A stretch of 51,596 nucleotides of DNA from Woeseiaceae bacterium (GTDB lineage: Bacteria; Pseudomonadota; Gammaproteobacteria; Steroidobacterales; Woeseiaceae). Both the position numbers and the translations under genes were made by a program. Within the stretch, counting starts at the first letter, position 1, and each line of letters begins with the position of its first letter. Shown one piece after another: positions 1 through 7,701 of this stretch. A model generated the notes under the pieces. That model was not told the DNA's origin, made no database searches, and saw nothing but the letters and a program-made list of their open reading frames with translations. The stretch lies in assembly GCA_030066655.1 (NCBI GenBank), contig JASJBE010000004.1, positions 1 to 51,596 on the forward strand, written 5' to 3'.

Positions 1-1
1 G

Positions 2-1168
2 GGTGATACGACGCTCGAGACTGTTGCAGAGCGTCTGACGGAATCGGTGCCGGGTAAATCGATCGTGGGGCGTCTTGCCGGAGACGAGTTTGCGGCCGTT
101 GTCGACTGTACCGACTCGGAAGGAAACCCTAAGGAGATCAGTGAGCAGCTCGCTGCAAAATTACTGAATCGGCTCGCAGAACCCTTCTTCGTGCAGGGCC
201 ATGAAGTCTTCATGACAGCAAGCATGGGAATCGCGCGGTACCCGAAGGACGCGACAAATGTCATCGATCTGATCCGAAATGCCGACGCGGCGCTATACAG
301 CGCCAAGAAACACGGCGGCAACCAGTTCGCAAGATACAGGCCCGAAATGAATGAAGCGGCCGTAGAACGTCTGATGACCAAGAGCAAGCTTAAGCGCGCG
401 TTCGAACGCGATGAGTTGCTCGTCCAGTACCAACCGAAGTACAACCTTGAGACTGGCGAGGTCTTCGGTGCAGAAGCGCTGGTGCGATGGGAGTTGCCGG
501 AACGCGGCATCATCCTGCCCGCCGATTTCATCCCGATTGCCGAGGAGAGCAGCCTGATCATCGAGATTGGGGAATGGGTACTCGACAAGGTCTGTGAGGA
601 CTTTCGTTACTGGCAACGCTCGGTCTCGTCGCCCGGCCGCGTGTCGGTGAACCTGTCGCTCAAGCAGCTGCGTCAGGCAAACTTCGCCGACCGTTTCAGT
701 TCGATTTTGCGCGGCCACGAGGTGTCGCCGACGTCACTCGAGCTCGAAATCACCGAGACGACGCTGATGGAAGACACCGAGCGGACGATAAAACTGCTCG
801 ATGAGCTCTATGCGCTAGGCCTGCATCTCGCGATCGATGATTTCGGTACCGGTTATTCCTCGCTGAGCGCGTTGCAACAGTTCCCGATCAGCACGCTGAA
901 GATCGACCAGTCCTTTGTCAGGGACGTCGCCTACAACGACGGTGACGCGACAATTGTCAGCACCATCGTACAGATGGGCAGGAACCTGAATATGGATGTC
1001 GTCGCGGAGGGCGTCGAGACCGAGGACCAGCTGGCGCTGCTGCAGAAGCTGGGCTGTACCTATGTGCAAGGCCTGCTGTTCGGTGACCCGATGAGTTGTG
1101 ACAATTATCTCGAGTTATTACTTGCCCAATCCGAGGGAACCGACGAATACCGGGCATTGTTTGCCTGA
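2..1168 (+). CDS. GGDEF-EAL domain protein, 5' truncated by window edge
   Basis: The reading frame is open from the first bases, so the start and any sensor region lie outside the window. The visible part has the end of a GGDEF domain with AGDEF at the active loop, a common and usually active variant, then a complete EAL domain. EAL motifs are intact: EALVRW, the conserved NLS, the ExTET-type glutamates, DDFGTGYSSL, KIDQSFV and AEGVET. The last loop reads GLLFGDPM instead of the usual GYxFxxP, still within the family. The protein should make or break cyclic-di-GMP at the inner membrane or in the cytoplasm. The intact EAL signature favours phosphodiesterase activity. Net activity cannot be told from sequence. 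Confidence 0.93.
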   Translation, partial: GDTTLETVAERLTESVPGKSIVGRLAGDEFAAVVDCTDSEGNPKEISEQLAAKLLNRLAEPFFVQGHEVFMTASMGIARYPKDATNVIDLIRNADAALYSAKKHGGNQFARYRPEMNEAAVERLMTKSKLKRAFERDELLVQYQPKYNLETGEVFGAEALVRWELPERGIILPADFIPIAEESSLIIEIGEWVLDKVCEDFRYWQRSVSSPGRVSVNLSLKQLRQANFADRFSSILRGHEVSPTSLELEITETTLMEDTERTIKLLDELYALGLHLAIDDFGTGYSSLSALQQFPISTLKIDQSFVRDVAYNDGDATIVSTIVQMGRNLNMDVVAEGVETEDQLALLQKLGCTYVQGLLFGDPMSCDNYLELLLAQSEGTDEYRALFA

Positions 1169-1289
1169 AACCATCACAGCCTTATTCGCGACTAACCGGA
1201 GACGGGTCCCAGCCTTCACCTGCGCTTGGCGAAGTGCTTTAATCGAACCCTCGGAACCGGGACCAGTCAAACCAGGAATTGAGACAACC

Positions 1290-1661
1290 GTGAAACCAAT
1301 AATGAAAACTCTTTTGATCCCGACCGCTCTCGTACTGTCGCTGGCGGTCGCACCGTTCGCGATGGCCTGCGACTACCCTGCCCGCGCGAAGATCGTTAGC
1401 GGTGCGACGGCGACAAAGGACGAGATGGTCGCGAGCCAGAAGTCCGTCAAGGCGTACATGGCAGCAATGGACGAATACCTGACCTGCCTCGACGAAGAAG
1501 AGAAAACAGCCCGTGCTGAACTCGCGGAGGCCGACGCGCAGACGCTCAAGGAACGTGACGAGATGCACACGAAGAAGCACAACGCTGCGGTCGAAGAAAT
1601 GGAAATAGTCGCGGCCGAGTTCAACGAGCAGGTGCGCGCATACAAAGCGCAAAACAACTAG
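1290..1661 (+). CDS. Small exported protein, helical, unknown function
   Basis: About 119-123 residues. The N-terminus is a clear Sec signal peptide (basic start, hydrophobic core LLIPTALVLSLAVAPFAMA, then CDYP). The mature part is Glu/Ala/Lys-rich and almost certainly one or two long helices or a short coiled coil, with two cysteines (after the signal and in YLTCLDEEE) that could pair in the periplasm. I chose GTG at 1290, with a GAG seven bases upstream; ATG at 1302 is the alternative and also leaves a full signal peptide. The gene stands alone after the GGDEF-EAL gene. I do not recognise the family. The cysteine after the signal is not in a lipobox. Confidence 0.75.
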   Translation: MKPIMKTLLIPTALVLSLAVAPFAMACDYPARAKIVSGATATKDEMVASQKSVKAYMAAMDEYLTCLDEEEKTARAELAEADAQTLKERDEMHTKKHNAAVEEMEIVAAEFNEQVRAYKAQNN

Positions 1662-1703
1662 CAGCGTATTGAAAAAGCCTCAGCCGACGCGATCCGGCGT
1701 TGG

Positions 1704-2135
1704 TTACCAGCGGTACTTGTCGAAATTCTCCGGGTTCGCCCAGTTCTTGGAGTTGTTCCACTCCCGAGGCTGGTTCAACAAATCACTGTCGAAAATAAAC
1801 GCCGCGCGATCATCGAAGGGATCGATCGGCATAAAACCGAGGGCACGCAGCTCGTTTGTTCTCCAGGCCGCGTTGTCTCCCAGGATCAAAACCCGCCGGC
1901 ATCCGAGATCCCTCAGACGCGAGATTGCCGGTGCATGCTGCGGCGTCGGGTCGAAAACGAGGCCAAGGTCGAACCTCGTTTTGAATTCGAGCTGCATTAC
2001 GCTGCCGAACGACACCGGCCCCTTAAGAGTTGCATCGCCCTCAGGCACGGAACCGGAACCGACGACAAGAATGGAGTCGCAGCCGGGCAGCCGCTCAGAG
2101 AGCTGCGCGAGAAACTCGGTCGTTATCGTTGTCAT
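1704..2135 (-). CDS. Conserved hypothetical protein (DUF6231-like)
   Basis: A 143-residue cytoplasmic protein with no signal peptide or membrane segment. It has a nucleotide-fold look: an early LVVGSGS loop, a central FDLGLVFD strand and a RRVLILGD strand. It ends in a Trp/Asn-rich tail (NSKNWANPENFDKYRW) of a kind I associate with the gammaproteobacterial DUF6231 family; that assignment is from memory. Its ATG directly abuts the stop of the PspB-like gene, so it is the last gene of the leftward psp transcript. Nothing shows a role in the phage-shock response beyond this position. The opposing frame at 1669-2139 is a shadow. Confidence 0.72.
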   Translation of the reverse strand: MTTITTEFLAQLSERLPGCDSILVVGSGSVPEGDATLKGPVSFGSVMQLEFKTRFDLGLVFDPTPQHAPAISRLRDLGCRRVLILGDNAAWRTNELRALGFMPIDPFDDRAAFIFDSDLLNQPREWNNSKNWANPENFDKYRW

Positions 2136-2357
2136 CTAAAGGTCGTTGATCTCTTTGCGGAGATCGAACTTGTTTTCGGTAACGATGCGCTCTAGGACCT
2201 GGATGCGCTCTTCCAATGCCTCCATTTTTTGCAGCGTGTCGTCACTGACCTCGTTATTGCTTTTTTCTTTTGCTCTTACTTTCAGGTATTTCTCCAGAAC
2301 GCTCGCGATAGCCACGATCGCGACGATCCAGATAACCATGTGAAATACATTCATCAA
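2136..2357 (-). CDS. PspB-like small membrane protein (second copy)
   Basis: 73 residues: one transmembrane helix (about residues 5-21), a basic stretch, then a coiled-coil heptad region (MEALEERIQVLERIVTE). This matches PspB architecture and resembles the canonical PspB encoded at 3045-3272, most clearly in the coiled coil. PspB and PspC sense inner-membrane stress and release PspF from PspA. It lies 17 bases after the second PspC-like gene in the leftward psp operon, so the locus carries two B-like and two C-like genes. M1 and M2 are equally good starts. The family call rests on architecture and context. Confidence 0.75.
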   Translation of the reverse strand: MMNVFHMVIWIVAIVAIASVLEKYLKVRAKEKSNNEVSDDTLQKMEALEERIQVLERIVTENKFDLRKEINDL

Positions 2358-2374
2358 GACTCCCTTATCTTGTT

Positions 2375-2758
2375 TTAACGTCTTTCGAGATCACGAAACT
2401 CCCGATCCAGCTGGTAACGCCTCGACGTCACATACTTCTCCAGTCTTGCCAGGCGTCTGTCAAGTGATTTGAAGCGCCCCCTGACGTCACCCATCGTCTG
2501 CTTCGGTGAGCTCCTGAGCGACTGCCTGAATTCTTTATCAACAGGCCTCTCGCTCGGTGCCGCGGGTATCAGGATCACCGCAGCAATGTAAGCGAGCACC
2601 GTCATTGGCATGGCGAAGATAAACGCCAGGAACGTCAGGAAGCGAGTCGCGCGCAGGTTGAATCCGAAATACTCCGCGACGCCTGCGCAGACACCGCCAA
2701 GAATTGCCTTGTCGGAGCTACGCCGCAAATGGGTCCTGGTCGACGAATATTCGCTCAT
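2375..2758 (-). CDS. PspC-domain membrane protein (second copy)
   Basis: 127 residues with a PspC domain: the start-of-domain pattern KAILGGVCAGVAEYFG, then NLRATRFLTFLAFIF and a second hydrophobic segment ending LIPAAPSE. After the membrane part is a basic C-terminal region (KSLDRRLARLEKYV...) predicted as a coiled coil, giving it a longer cytoplasmic tail than the neighbouring PspC. The start lies two bases from the stop of the upstream pspC, so the two are co-transcribed and probably act as partners. A role in envelope-stress signalling is inferred from the domain and operon. Confidence 0.88.
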   Translation of the reverse strand: MSEYSSTRTHLRRSSDKAILGGVCAGVAEYFGFNLRATRFLTFLAFIFAMPMTVLAYIAAVILIPAAPSERPVDKEFRQSLRSSPKQTMGDVRGRFKSLDRRLARLEKYVTSRRYQLDREFRDLERR

Positions 2759-2760
2759 TA

Positions 2761-3048
2761 TCAGCTCCTGTAATCGTGGCGTGACTGTCGCCAGAACTCG
2801 AACTCGGCGCGTTCGCCGGAGTAGATCAGCGGCTTCTCACGAATGATCAGTGTGGCGCCGAGGTAGAGGATCACGGTCAGCCAGAAGAACAGCAGCAGCG
2901 CGATGACGGCAACCAGTCGTACGGTGCCGATGTGCAGGTCGAACCTGTCGGCGAGCCCGGCACAAACACCAAATATCCAGCCGTTCTCCCGGTCGCGGTA
3001 GAGTCCGCGCAAGGGTTCGAGGTCGATATTCCAGGTGTCTTTCTTCAT
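2761..3048 (-). CDS. pspC: Phage shock protein C
   Basis: 95 residues. The PspC core GWIFGVCAGLADRFDLHIGTVR is followed by one strong membrane helix (LVAVIALLLFFWLTVILYLGA) and a short cytoplasmic end. In the Psp system PspC works with PspB at the inner membrane to bind PspA under stress and free the activator PspF. Its ATG overlaps the pspB stop by four bases, so translation is coupled. The gene is slightly shorter than E. coli PspC, about 119 residues; the missing part is the C-terminal region after the membrane helix. Confidence 0.9.
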   Translation of the reverse strand: MKKDTWNIDLEPLRGLYRDRENGWIFGVCAGLADRFDLHIGTVRLVAVIALLLFFWLTVILYLGATLIIREKPLIYSGERAEFEFWRQSRHDYRS

Positions 3049-3272
3049 TCCTTATTCCTCCAGTCTCTCGATTCATCGTCGAGGATTCGTTCCAGTGTGT
3101 CGATCCGATCCTCGATTCTTCTGGACATCTGCCAGAGATCCTCCAGCATCTGTTCGTCGTCGCCCGATATCTCCCGGCCCTGTTTCCACTTCGTCACGTA
3201 ATGCAAGACGATGATCAGCGGCAGGCAAATAACCAGGAAGACAATCGCAAGCGCTAGTACTGCGTCACTCAT
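3045..3272 (-). CDS. pspB: Phage shock protein B
   Basis: 75 residues, the normal PspB length. One N-terminal membrane helix (VLALAIVFLVICLPLIIVLHYVTKW) is followed by a short linker and a coiled coil (MSRRIEDRIDTLERIL). PspB is an inner-membrane sensor partner of PspC. It begins 17 bases after pspA and overlaps pspC by four bases, the order pspA-pspB-pspC seen in enterobacteria. Expression should be driven by the sigma-54 promoter upstream of pspA. Confidence 0.92.
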   Translation of the reverse strand: MSDAVLALAIVFLVICLPLIIVLHYVTKWKQGREISGDDEQMLEDLWQMSRRIEDRIDTLERILDDESRDWRNKE

Positions 3273-3289
3273 CGCTCAAAACCCTGTTA

Positions 3290-3958
3290 TCAGTGTTCGC
3301 CGCCCGATACCTTGCGCTTCAGTTCGTCGAACTCCTTCTGCACAGACTCCTCCGCCTCGAGGCTCGCAAACTCGTGGTTCAGGTTCTTGGGCAGACCTAG
3401 GTCATACGCCTCGATACGGCCCTCGACGTCATCGATCCGGCGCGTGTACTGCTCAAATCGCACCATTGCGTCGTCGATCTTGTAGTCGTGAATCTGCTTT
3501 CGCGCGGCTAACCGGCTCGACGCCGTCTTGTGCCTGGCAAGCAGCGCCTTCTGGCGAGCCTTTGCGTCCTGCAGCTTTGCCTCGAGCCTTGCGATGTCGT
3601 CATTCAGCTTGGCCAGCCCTTCATCGACGGCCATGTAGTCCTGCTTCAGCGCGTCGACGGCAGCCGCTACGCGTGCTTTTTCGACAAGCGCAGCTTTCGC
3701 CAGGTCGTCCCGACCTTTGCGTACGGCCAGTTCCGCCTTCTCGTCCCAGTCGCGTAACTCGCGGTCCAGCGACTCGAGCTTGCGGTTCAGATCCTTCTTG
3801 TCGGCAATGGAGCGTGCTGCGGCCGACCTGACCTCAACCAGCGTGTCTTCCATTTCCTGGATCATCAGTCGAACGATCTTCTCGGGGTCCTCGGCCTTAT
3901 CCAGGATCGCGTTGATGTTCGAGTTCACGATGTCACTGAATCGCGTGAAAATTCCCAT
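3290..3958 (-). CDS. pspA: Phage shock protein A (PspA/IM30)
   Basis: 222 residues, as expected for PspA. The N-terminus MGIFTRFSDIVNSNINAILDKAEDPEK is nearly diagnostic, followed by a long, mostly helical coiled-coil body. PspA is an ESCRT-III-like membrane-remodelling protein that forms oligomers on damaged inner membrane, and when unstressed binds and inhibits PspF. I placed the start at 3958, not at the upstream in-frame ATG at 3964, because AGAGGA sits at ribosome-binding distance only for the inner ATG. It is the first gene of the leftward psp operon and is transcribed divergently from pspF. Confidence 0.96.
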   Translation of the reverse strand: MGIFTRFSDIVNSNINAILDKAEDPEKIVRLMIQEMEDTLVEVRSAAARSIADKKDLNRKLESLDRELRDWDEKAELAVRKGRDDLAKAALVEKARVAAAVDALKQDYMAVDEGLAKLNDDIARLEAKLQDAKARQKALLARHKTASSRLAARKQIHDYKIDDAMVRFEQYTRRIDDVEGRIEAYDLGLPKNLNHEFASLEAEESVQKEFDELKRKVSGGEH

Positions 3959-3995
3959 GTCCATTCCTCTGAGTGTTGATTACAGCCACAGTACT

Positions 3996-4010
3996 GCAGC
4001 TTCCGTGCCA
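3996..4010 (-). promoter_or_regulatory. Sigma-54 promoter of the psp operon
   Basis: Read on the minus strand, the site is TGGCAC, five bases, CTGC. The -24 element matches the sigma-54 consensus exactly and the -12 element differs by one base from TTGC; the spacing is right. It ends about 38 bases upstream of the pspA start. With the PspF-family activator encoded next door, this is the expected control element. Confidence 0.85.
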
Positions 4011-4047
4011 ACTTTCCTGGATTTCCTTTAATTCGTTTAAAAACAAT

Positions 4048-4124
4048 TAGTTAAATACTCAGGTCGATCATTGCAACGCAGGATTAAATTGGCAGAAATG
4101 ACTAATCTTTCGTATATTTAACTA
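4048..4124. promoter_or_regulatory. Inverted repeats in the pspA-pspF gap, possible PspF binding region
   Basis: A perfect 9-base inverted pair, TAGTTAAAT at 4048-4056 and ATTTAACTA at 4116-4124, flanks the AT-rich centre of the divergent intergenic region. The pair lies about 40-130 bases upstream of the sigma-54 elements, where PspF upstream activating sequences sit in E. coli. It could equally be part of the sigma-70 promoter of pspF. The repeats are seen; binding by PspF is inferred. Confidence 0.4.
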
Positions 4125-4146
4125 CCTATTGGCAAAACTGGCGATT

Positions 4147-5160
4147 ATGAATCGAGACCTGCAGGCGCAGACGATCATTGGTGAGGCCCCCGCCTTCCTC
4201 GAGATGCTCGAACACGTATCCCGCGTGGCGCCGCTGAGCAAGCCTGTGCTGGTCGTGGGCGAGCGCGGGACGGGCAAGGAGCTGATCGCGTCGCGACTGC
4301 ACTTCCTGTCTGATCGCTGGGAGGACACGCTGGTCAAGGTCAATTGTGCCGCGCTGACGGAGTCGATCCTGGAGTCAGAGCTGTTCGGCCATGAGGCCGG
4401 CGCCTTCACCGGCGCGATCAAGGCGCACGTCGGTCATTTCGAACGAGCCAACGGCGGCACGCTGGTGCTGGATGAGCTCGCGACCATTTCGCTCCGGGTG
4501 CAGGAGAAAATTCTTCGTGCGATCGAGTACGGGGAGATCCAGCGTGTGGGCGGCAGCGACGTGATACGTGTCGATGTACGGATCGTCGGCTCGACGAACG
4601 CCGACCTGCGTCAGCTCGCGGCCGATGGCGACTTTCGCCAGGACCTGCTGGACCGGCTGGCGTTCGACGTCATCACGGTCCCGCCGCTTAGGGAAAGAAC
4701 GGAGGACATTCTGCCGTTGGCGTTTGCCTTCGCGGTCAACATGGCGGCAGAACTTCGGTATGAGTTGTTTCCGGGATTCTCGGCGAAGGCTTCATCCGCG
4801 CTTTTGAAGCACGACTGGCCCGGCAATGTTCGCGAACTGAAGAACACGATCGAGCGATCCGTCTACCGCTCCGCGGAACCGCAGGAACCGTTAAAGAGCA
4901 TTGCTTTCGATCCGTTCGACTCGCCGTTTCAGCTGGCGGAGGCAGCGCGTGTGACGCCCCGCCCTGCGACACGTCGTCGCCCGCCGCTGCTCCCGATGGA
5001 CCTGACGGATCGCATGCGGGAGAGCGAGAAGGAGTGCATCGAGGCGGCGATGAGCCGGGCTCGGTTCAACCAGAAGATTGCGGCGGACCTGCTAGGCCTG
5101 ACCTACCATCAGCTGCGCGGGAAGCTGAAGAAGCACGATATCGATACGCGACCGGAATAA
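4147..5160 (+). CDS. pspF: Psp operon transcriptional activator PspF
   Basis: 337 residues, with no N-terminal receiver or sensor domain, as in PspF. The AAA+ core shows Walker A GERGTGKE, the sigma-54 contact loop GAFTGA, Walker B GGTLVLDELA, and the arginine-finger region FRQDLLDRLAFDV. The C-terminus carries a Fis-type helix-turn-helix (NQKIAADLLGLTYHQLRGKLKKH). Similarity to E. coli PspF extends over the whole length. It should activate the divergent psp operon through sigma-54 and be held back by PspA. ATG at 4147 gives a start close to the family norm; TTG at 4129 is in frame but less likely. Confidence 0.95.
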   Translation: MNRDLQAQTIIGEAPAFLEMLEHVSRVAPLSKPVLVVGERGTGKELIASRLHFLSDRWEDTLVKVNCAALTESILESELFGHEAGAFTGAIKAHVGHFERANGGTLVLDELATISLRVQEKILRAIEYGEIQRVGGSDVIRVDVRIVGSTNADLRQLAADGDFRQDLLDRLAFDVITVPPLRERTEDILPLAFAFAVNMAAELRYELFPGFSAKASSALLKHDWPGNVRELKNTIERSVYRSAEPQEPLKSIAFDPFDSPFQLAEAARVTPRPATRRRPPLLPMDLTDRMRESEKECIEAAMSRARFNQKIAADLLGLTYHQLRGKLKKHDIDTRPE

Positions 5161-5215
5161 TCCGTCCGCTACTACCGACTTCCGGATCGGAGCCGCCGAC
5201 ATACGCGTGTGCGGC

Positions 5216-6133
5216 TTACGACTCGTCCCGATACCGGCGGACGTAGATCGCGGCCGTCGTGAACAGGCCGCAGACGATCAGGCCCGCCCAGAGGCTCAAG
5301 CTGCTCAGGAACTTCCCGAGGTCGATGATGCCCAGCAAGCTGATCATGTTCTCATCGAAGGGCATGTCCTCCAACTCGAACATCGCGAAGGTGTTGTCGC
5401 CGATGTTGAACAGCGGCAGCGAAGCCGTGCGCTCGAAAAAGGCGCTGGCGAGGAATGCCGTCCCGAATACGATTTTTTCGATCATCGGCAGGACGAACAG
5501 CGGCAGAAACGCAATCAGCAACGGCATGCGCTTGGCCCAGGCGGAGACGAACAGATACCAACCGACAAACGGCGACAACCAGATCGGCAGTGCCAGTACG
5601 AAGATCAGCGTGCCGCCCCAGATATCGACGAGGTCGAGGGCCTGCCAGATCAACAGCCCGGCATTGCCGCCCTCGGCGTTGAGCCAGATGCTCGCGAAAA
5701 TCAGGCTCAGGATCTGCGTGACGGCGATGGCCGCGAAAGTCACCAGCGGTATGACGACGATCGCGACAAGGAGCTTGGACAGCACGGTTTCCGCATCCGT
5801 TACCGGCAGCGAGCGCCAGAACAGGATGCTCTTGTCTTTTCTCTCGGCATACAACGAATCGAGGCTGTAGAAGATCGTGAGGATCCACATGGCGACGACG
5901 AAGATCGAACCCAGGCCGGCAACGAAGCCGGTTATCATCGCCTTGTGCGCCTCGGGCGGCAGCTCGTTTGCGCCCATCATTGCGAGATCGACCGACGCGC
6001 CCAGCGCCGAGATTGCAACCTGGCCGGTGAGCGCCAGCAGCAACATGACGATGGCGATCGCGGCGGGCGTGATGTAGATCGAACGGTGCTCCCAGATCTC
6101 ACGCTTGATCAAGGCTAGCTGGTTACCCATCAT
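5216..6133 (-). CDS. ABC-2 type transporter permease
   Basis: 305 residues with about six hydrophobic segments: ITPAAIAIVMLLLALTG, FVAMWILTIFYSL, LLVAIVVIPLVTFAAIAV, TLIFVLALPIWLSPFVGWYLF, LIAFLPLFVLPMIEKIVF and LWAGLIVCGLFTTAAIYV. The motif ERKDKSILFWRSLPVTD after the second segment is typical of ABC-2 permeases paired with YtrA-type regulators. It overlaps the ATPase gene by four bases and is the last gene of the unit. The substrate is unknown. Related operons in other bacteria respond to cell-envelope antibiotics, which is only suggestive here. Confidence 0.9.
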   Translation of the reverse strand: MMGNQLALIKREIWEHRSIYITPAAIAIVMLLLALTGQVAISALGASVDLAMMGANELPPEAHKAMITGFVAGLGSIFVVAMWILTIFYSLDSLYAERKDKSILFWRSLPVTDAETVLSKLLVAIVVIPLVTFAAIAVTQILSLIFASIWLNAEGGNAGLLIWQALDLVDIWGGTLIFVLALPIWLSPFVGWYLFVSAWAKRMPLLIAFLPLFVLPMIEKIVFGTAFLASAFFERTASLPLFNIGDNTFAMFELEDMPFDENMISLLGIIDLGKFLSSLSLWAGLIVCGLFTTAAIYVRRYRDES

Positions 6134-6987
6134 GCTGACGCTCCCTTGACCTTGGCGACGAATAGATCGGCGATCGACGGTGTGTGGAGCTCGCCGAGCT
6201 CGGCCAGCAGGCTCCTGTCCGTGCCTTCGAACAGCATAACCTTCTTGCCGAACACGTCGCGTTCGTGAATCGGTTTGTAGCTCCGTGCCTTCTCGGCGTT
6301 TGCGCCGCTGGCAAGCAACTCGACGTAGCTCTCGGACACGGTCTCCATTGGCGCGTCGAGCAGGATCTTTCCGTCCACGATAAACATGACGTCGGTCAGA
6401 ATATTCTCGATCTCTTCGACCTGGTGAGTCGTCACGAGGATGGTCCGCTCTTCGTCGAAGTAGTCCGCCAGCAGGTTGCTGTAGAACTCCTTCCTGAAAA
6501 TGATATCGAGGCCAAGCGTCGGTTCGTCGAGGACCAGCAGCTTCGCATCGATCGCCGCGATGATCGACAGATGCAGCTGCGTCACCATGCCTTTGGAGAG
6601 CTCGCGAACCTTCTTGTCGTGTTTGACCTTCGTTCGCGACAGTAACTCCTCGGCGCGCGGGCGAGAGAAGTTCGGGTGCACGGCTTCGACGTAGTCGAGC
6701 AACTGGGACACGCGAATCCAGCGCGGCAGGACGGCGACGTCGGCGATGAAGCAGATGTTCTGCATCAGTTCCTTACGCTGCTTGAACGGGTCGAGTCCGA
6801 GCACGGAAAGATCGCCGTCGCAATCGGTCAGTCCCAGCAGCGCCTTCAGGAGCGTCGTTTTGCCGGCGCCGTTCGGGCCAATCAGGCCGAGGATGCGGCC
6901 TTTCTCGATAGAAAAACTGACGTCATCGACGGCACGCGTACTCCCGAAGTGCTTCGATACGTTTCGAGCGGTAACCAGGCTAGTCAT
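6130..6987 (-). CDS. ABC transporter ATP-binding protein
   Basis: 285 residues. Walker A GPNGAGKTT, the ABC signature in the degenerate form LSKGM, Walker B LLVLDEPTLGLD and the switch histidine in TTHQVEE are all present, so it should hydrolyse ATP. A C-terminal extension of about 70 residues follows the ATPase core. It energises the permease encoded just downstream. The start at 6987 overlaps the end of the GntR gene by eight bases; the longer frame to 7059 would lie inside the regulator and is rejected. Confidence 0.93.
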   Translation of the reverse strand: MTSLVTARNVSKHFGSTRAVDDVSFSIEKGRILGLIGPNGAGKTTLLKALLGLTDCDGDLSVLGLDPFKQRKELMQNICFIADVAVLPRWIRVSQLLDYVEAVHPNFSRPRAEELLSRTKVKHDKKVRELSKGMVTQLHLSIIAAIDAKLLVLDEPTLGLDIIFRKEFYSNLLADYFDEERTILVTTHQVEEIENILTDVMFIVDGKILLDAPMETVSESYVELLASGANAEKARSYKPIHERDVFGKKVMLFEGTDRSLLAELGELHTPSIADLFVAKVKGASA

Positions 6988-7363
6988 TATTGTTCTCCGG
7001 TCCTTCTGCCTTGCCTCTGCTTGCGAGTAGCTCTTCGCTGCTGAGTCCGAGTCGTTCAATGGTTTCGACGATCTTTGGCCATTCGACGTCGATAAACTTC
7101 TGCCGCTCGTCTTTCATGAGCCGCTTCCGCGCGCCCTCAGTGACGAACATACCGCGACCGCGCTTCTTCTCGACCAGCCCCTCGTCAACCAGTTCCTGGT
7201 AGCCCTTGAGCACGGTCAGCGGGTTCAGGCGGTACTCCGCAGCCACGTTTCGAACCGACGGCAACGCATCTCCGTCGCCGAGAATATCTTCGAGAATCAT
7301 CGTGATTACCCGATCGCGCAGTTGCCGATATATCGGCTGGTCTTCATTCCACTTCGGATCCAT
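6980..7363 (-). CDS. GntR-family regulator, YtrA subfamily
   Basis: 127 residues. The N-terminal winged helix is GntR type (DQPIYRQLRDRV, LPSVRNVAAEYRLNPLTVLKGYQELVDEGLVEKKRGRGMFV). Only a short helical tail follows, with no FadR or UTRA ligand domain, which marks the YtrA subfamily. These are usually autorepressors of adjacent ABC transporter operons. Start chosen at MDPKWNEDQPIY; the longer frame adds an unconserved Arg/Cys/Ser-rich extension running into a hairpin. A matching palindrome lies at 7702-7723, upstream of the first small gene of the unit. Confidence 0.92.
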   Translation of the reverse strand: MDPKWNEDQPIYRQLRDRVITMILEDILGDGDALPSVRNVAAEYRLNPLTVLKGYQELVDEGLVEKKRGRGMFVTEGARKRLMKDERQKFIDVEWPKIVETIERLGLSSEELLASRGKAEGPENNND

Positions 7364-7415
7364 CTGGACTCCGGATGCGGCAAAGCTCACCCGCGGTGAC
7401 CTTGACTCGCAGCAA

Positions 7416-7447
7416 TTAAAAAGGCGCCGATCCAAAAGGATCGGCGC
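7416..7447 (-). terminator. Intrinsic terminator between small membrane gene and gntR
   Basis: A perfect 10-bp stem, GCGCCGATCC and GGATCGGCGC, closes on an AAAA loop (TTTT on the minus strand). In the leftward direction it is followed by a T-run. It sits between the 56-residue gene and gntR, both leftward, so it should lower or condition transcription of the regulator and transporter from the upstream promoter. Confidence 0.85.
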
Positions 7448-7505
7448 GGAAGGTCCGTCGCTACTTTACTCGCCTTTCTGACGGAATTTGAACACTTAGA
7501 CGCCA

Positions 7506-7676
7506 TTAACGCTCCAGCCCGCTGCTGGCAGCGACTGATTCGAAATTTGATGCCGGAACGTCTGCAACCGAATCGGTCCGGACGAGCACCTGGCCATGGA
7601 CGATAGCCACCAGCATCAGCAGCATCACAGCAAAACTGATGACCTCGCTGATTTTTTGCTTGATGAACGCCTGCAT
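7506..7676 (-). CDS. 56-residue single-pass membrane peptide
   Basis: A short gene: ATG at 7676, AGGAG seven bases upstream, TAA at 7506-7508. The peptide has a basic amphipathic N-terminus (MQAFIKQKISEV), one membrane helix (ISFAVMLLMLVAIVHGQVLV) and a short Ser/Ala-rich tail outside. It is the first gene of the leftward unit with gntR and the ABC transporter, directly behind a promoter that overlaps a palindrome. Similar small membrane proteins can act as transporter accessory subunits or sensors; nothing in the sequence decides between these. The family is not recognised. Confidence 0.7.
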   Translation of the reverse strand: MQAFIKQKISEVISFAVMLLMLVAIVHGQVLVRTDSVADVPASNFESVAASSGLER

Positions 7677-7701
7677 AGCCGATTCTCCTGTTAGTGAAGT
7701 G

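Noticed and set aside
1669-2139. 156-codon plus-strand frame after the small exported gene
   Set aside because: The minus-strand frame here has a family-like C-terminus and abuts the psp operon; the plus-strand one is Arg/Ser/Pro-rich and featureless.
5207-6118. 303-codon open frame on the plus strand
   Set aside because: The product is extremely rich in Gln, Arg, Asp and Glu, the expected reverse image of a membrane permease. The permease on the minus strand is the real gene.
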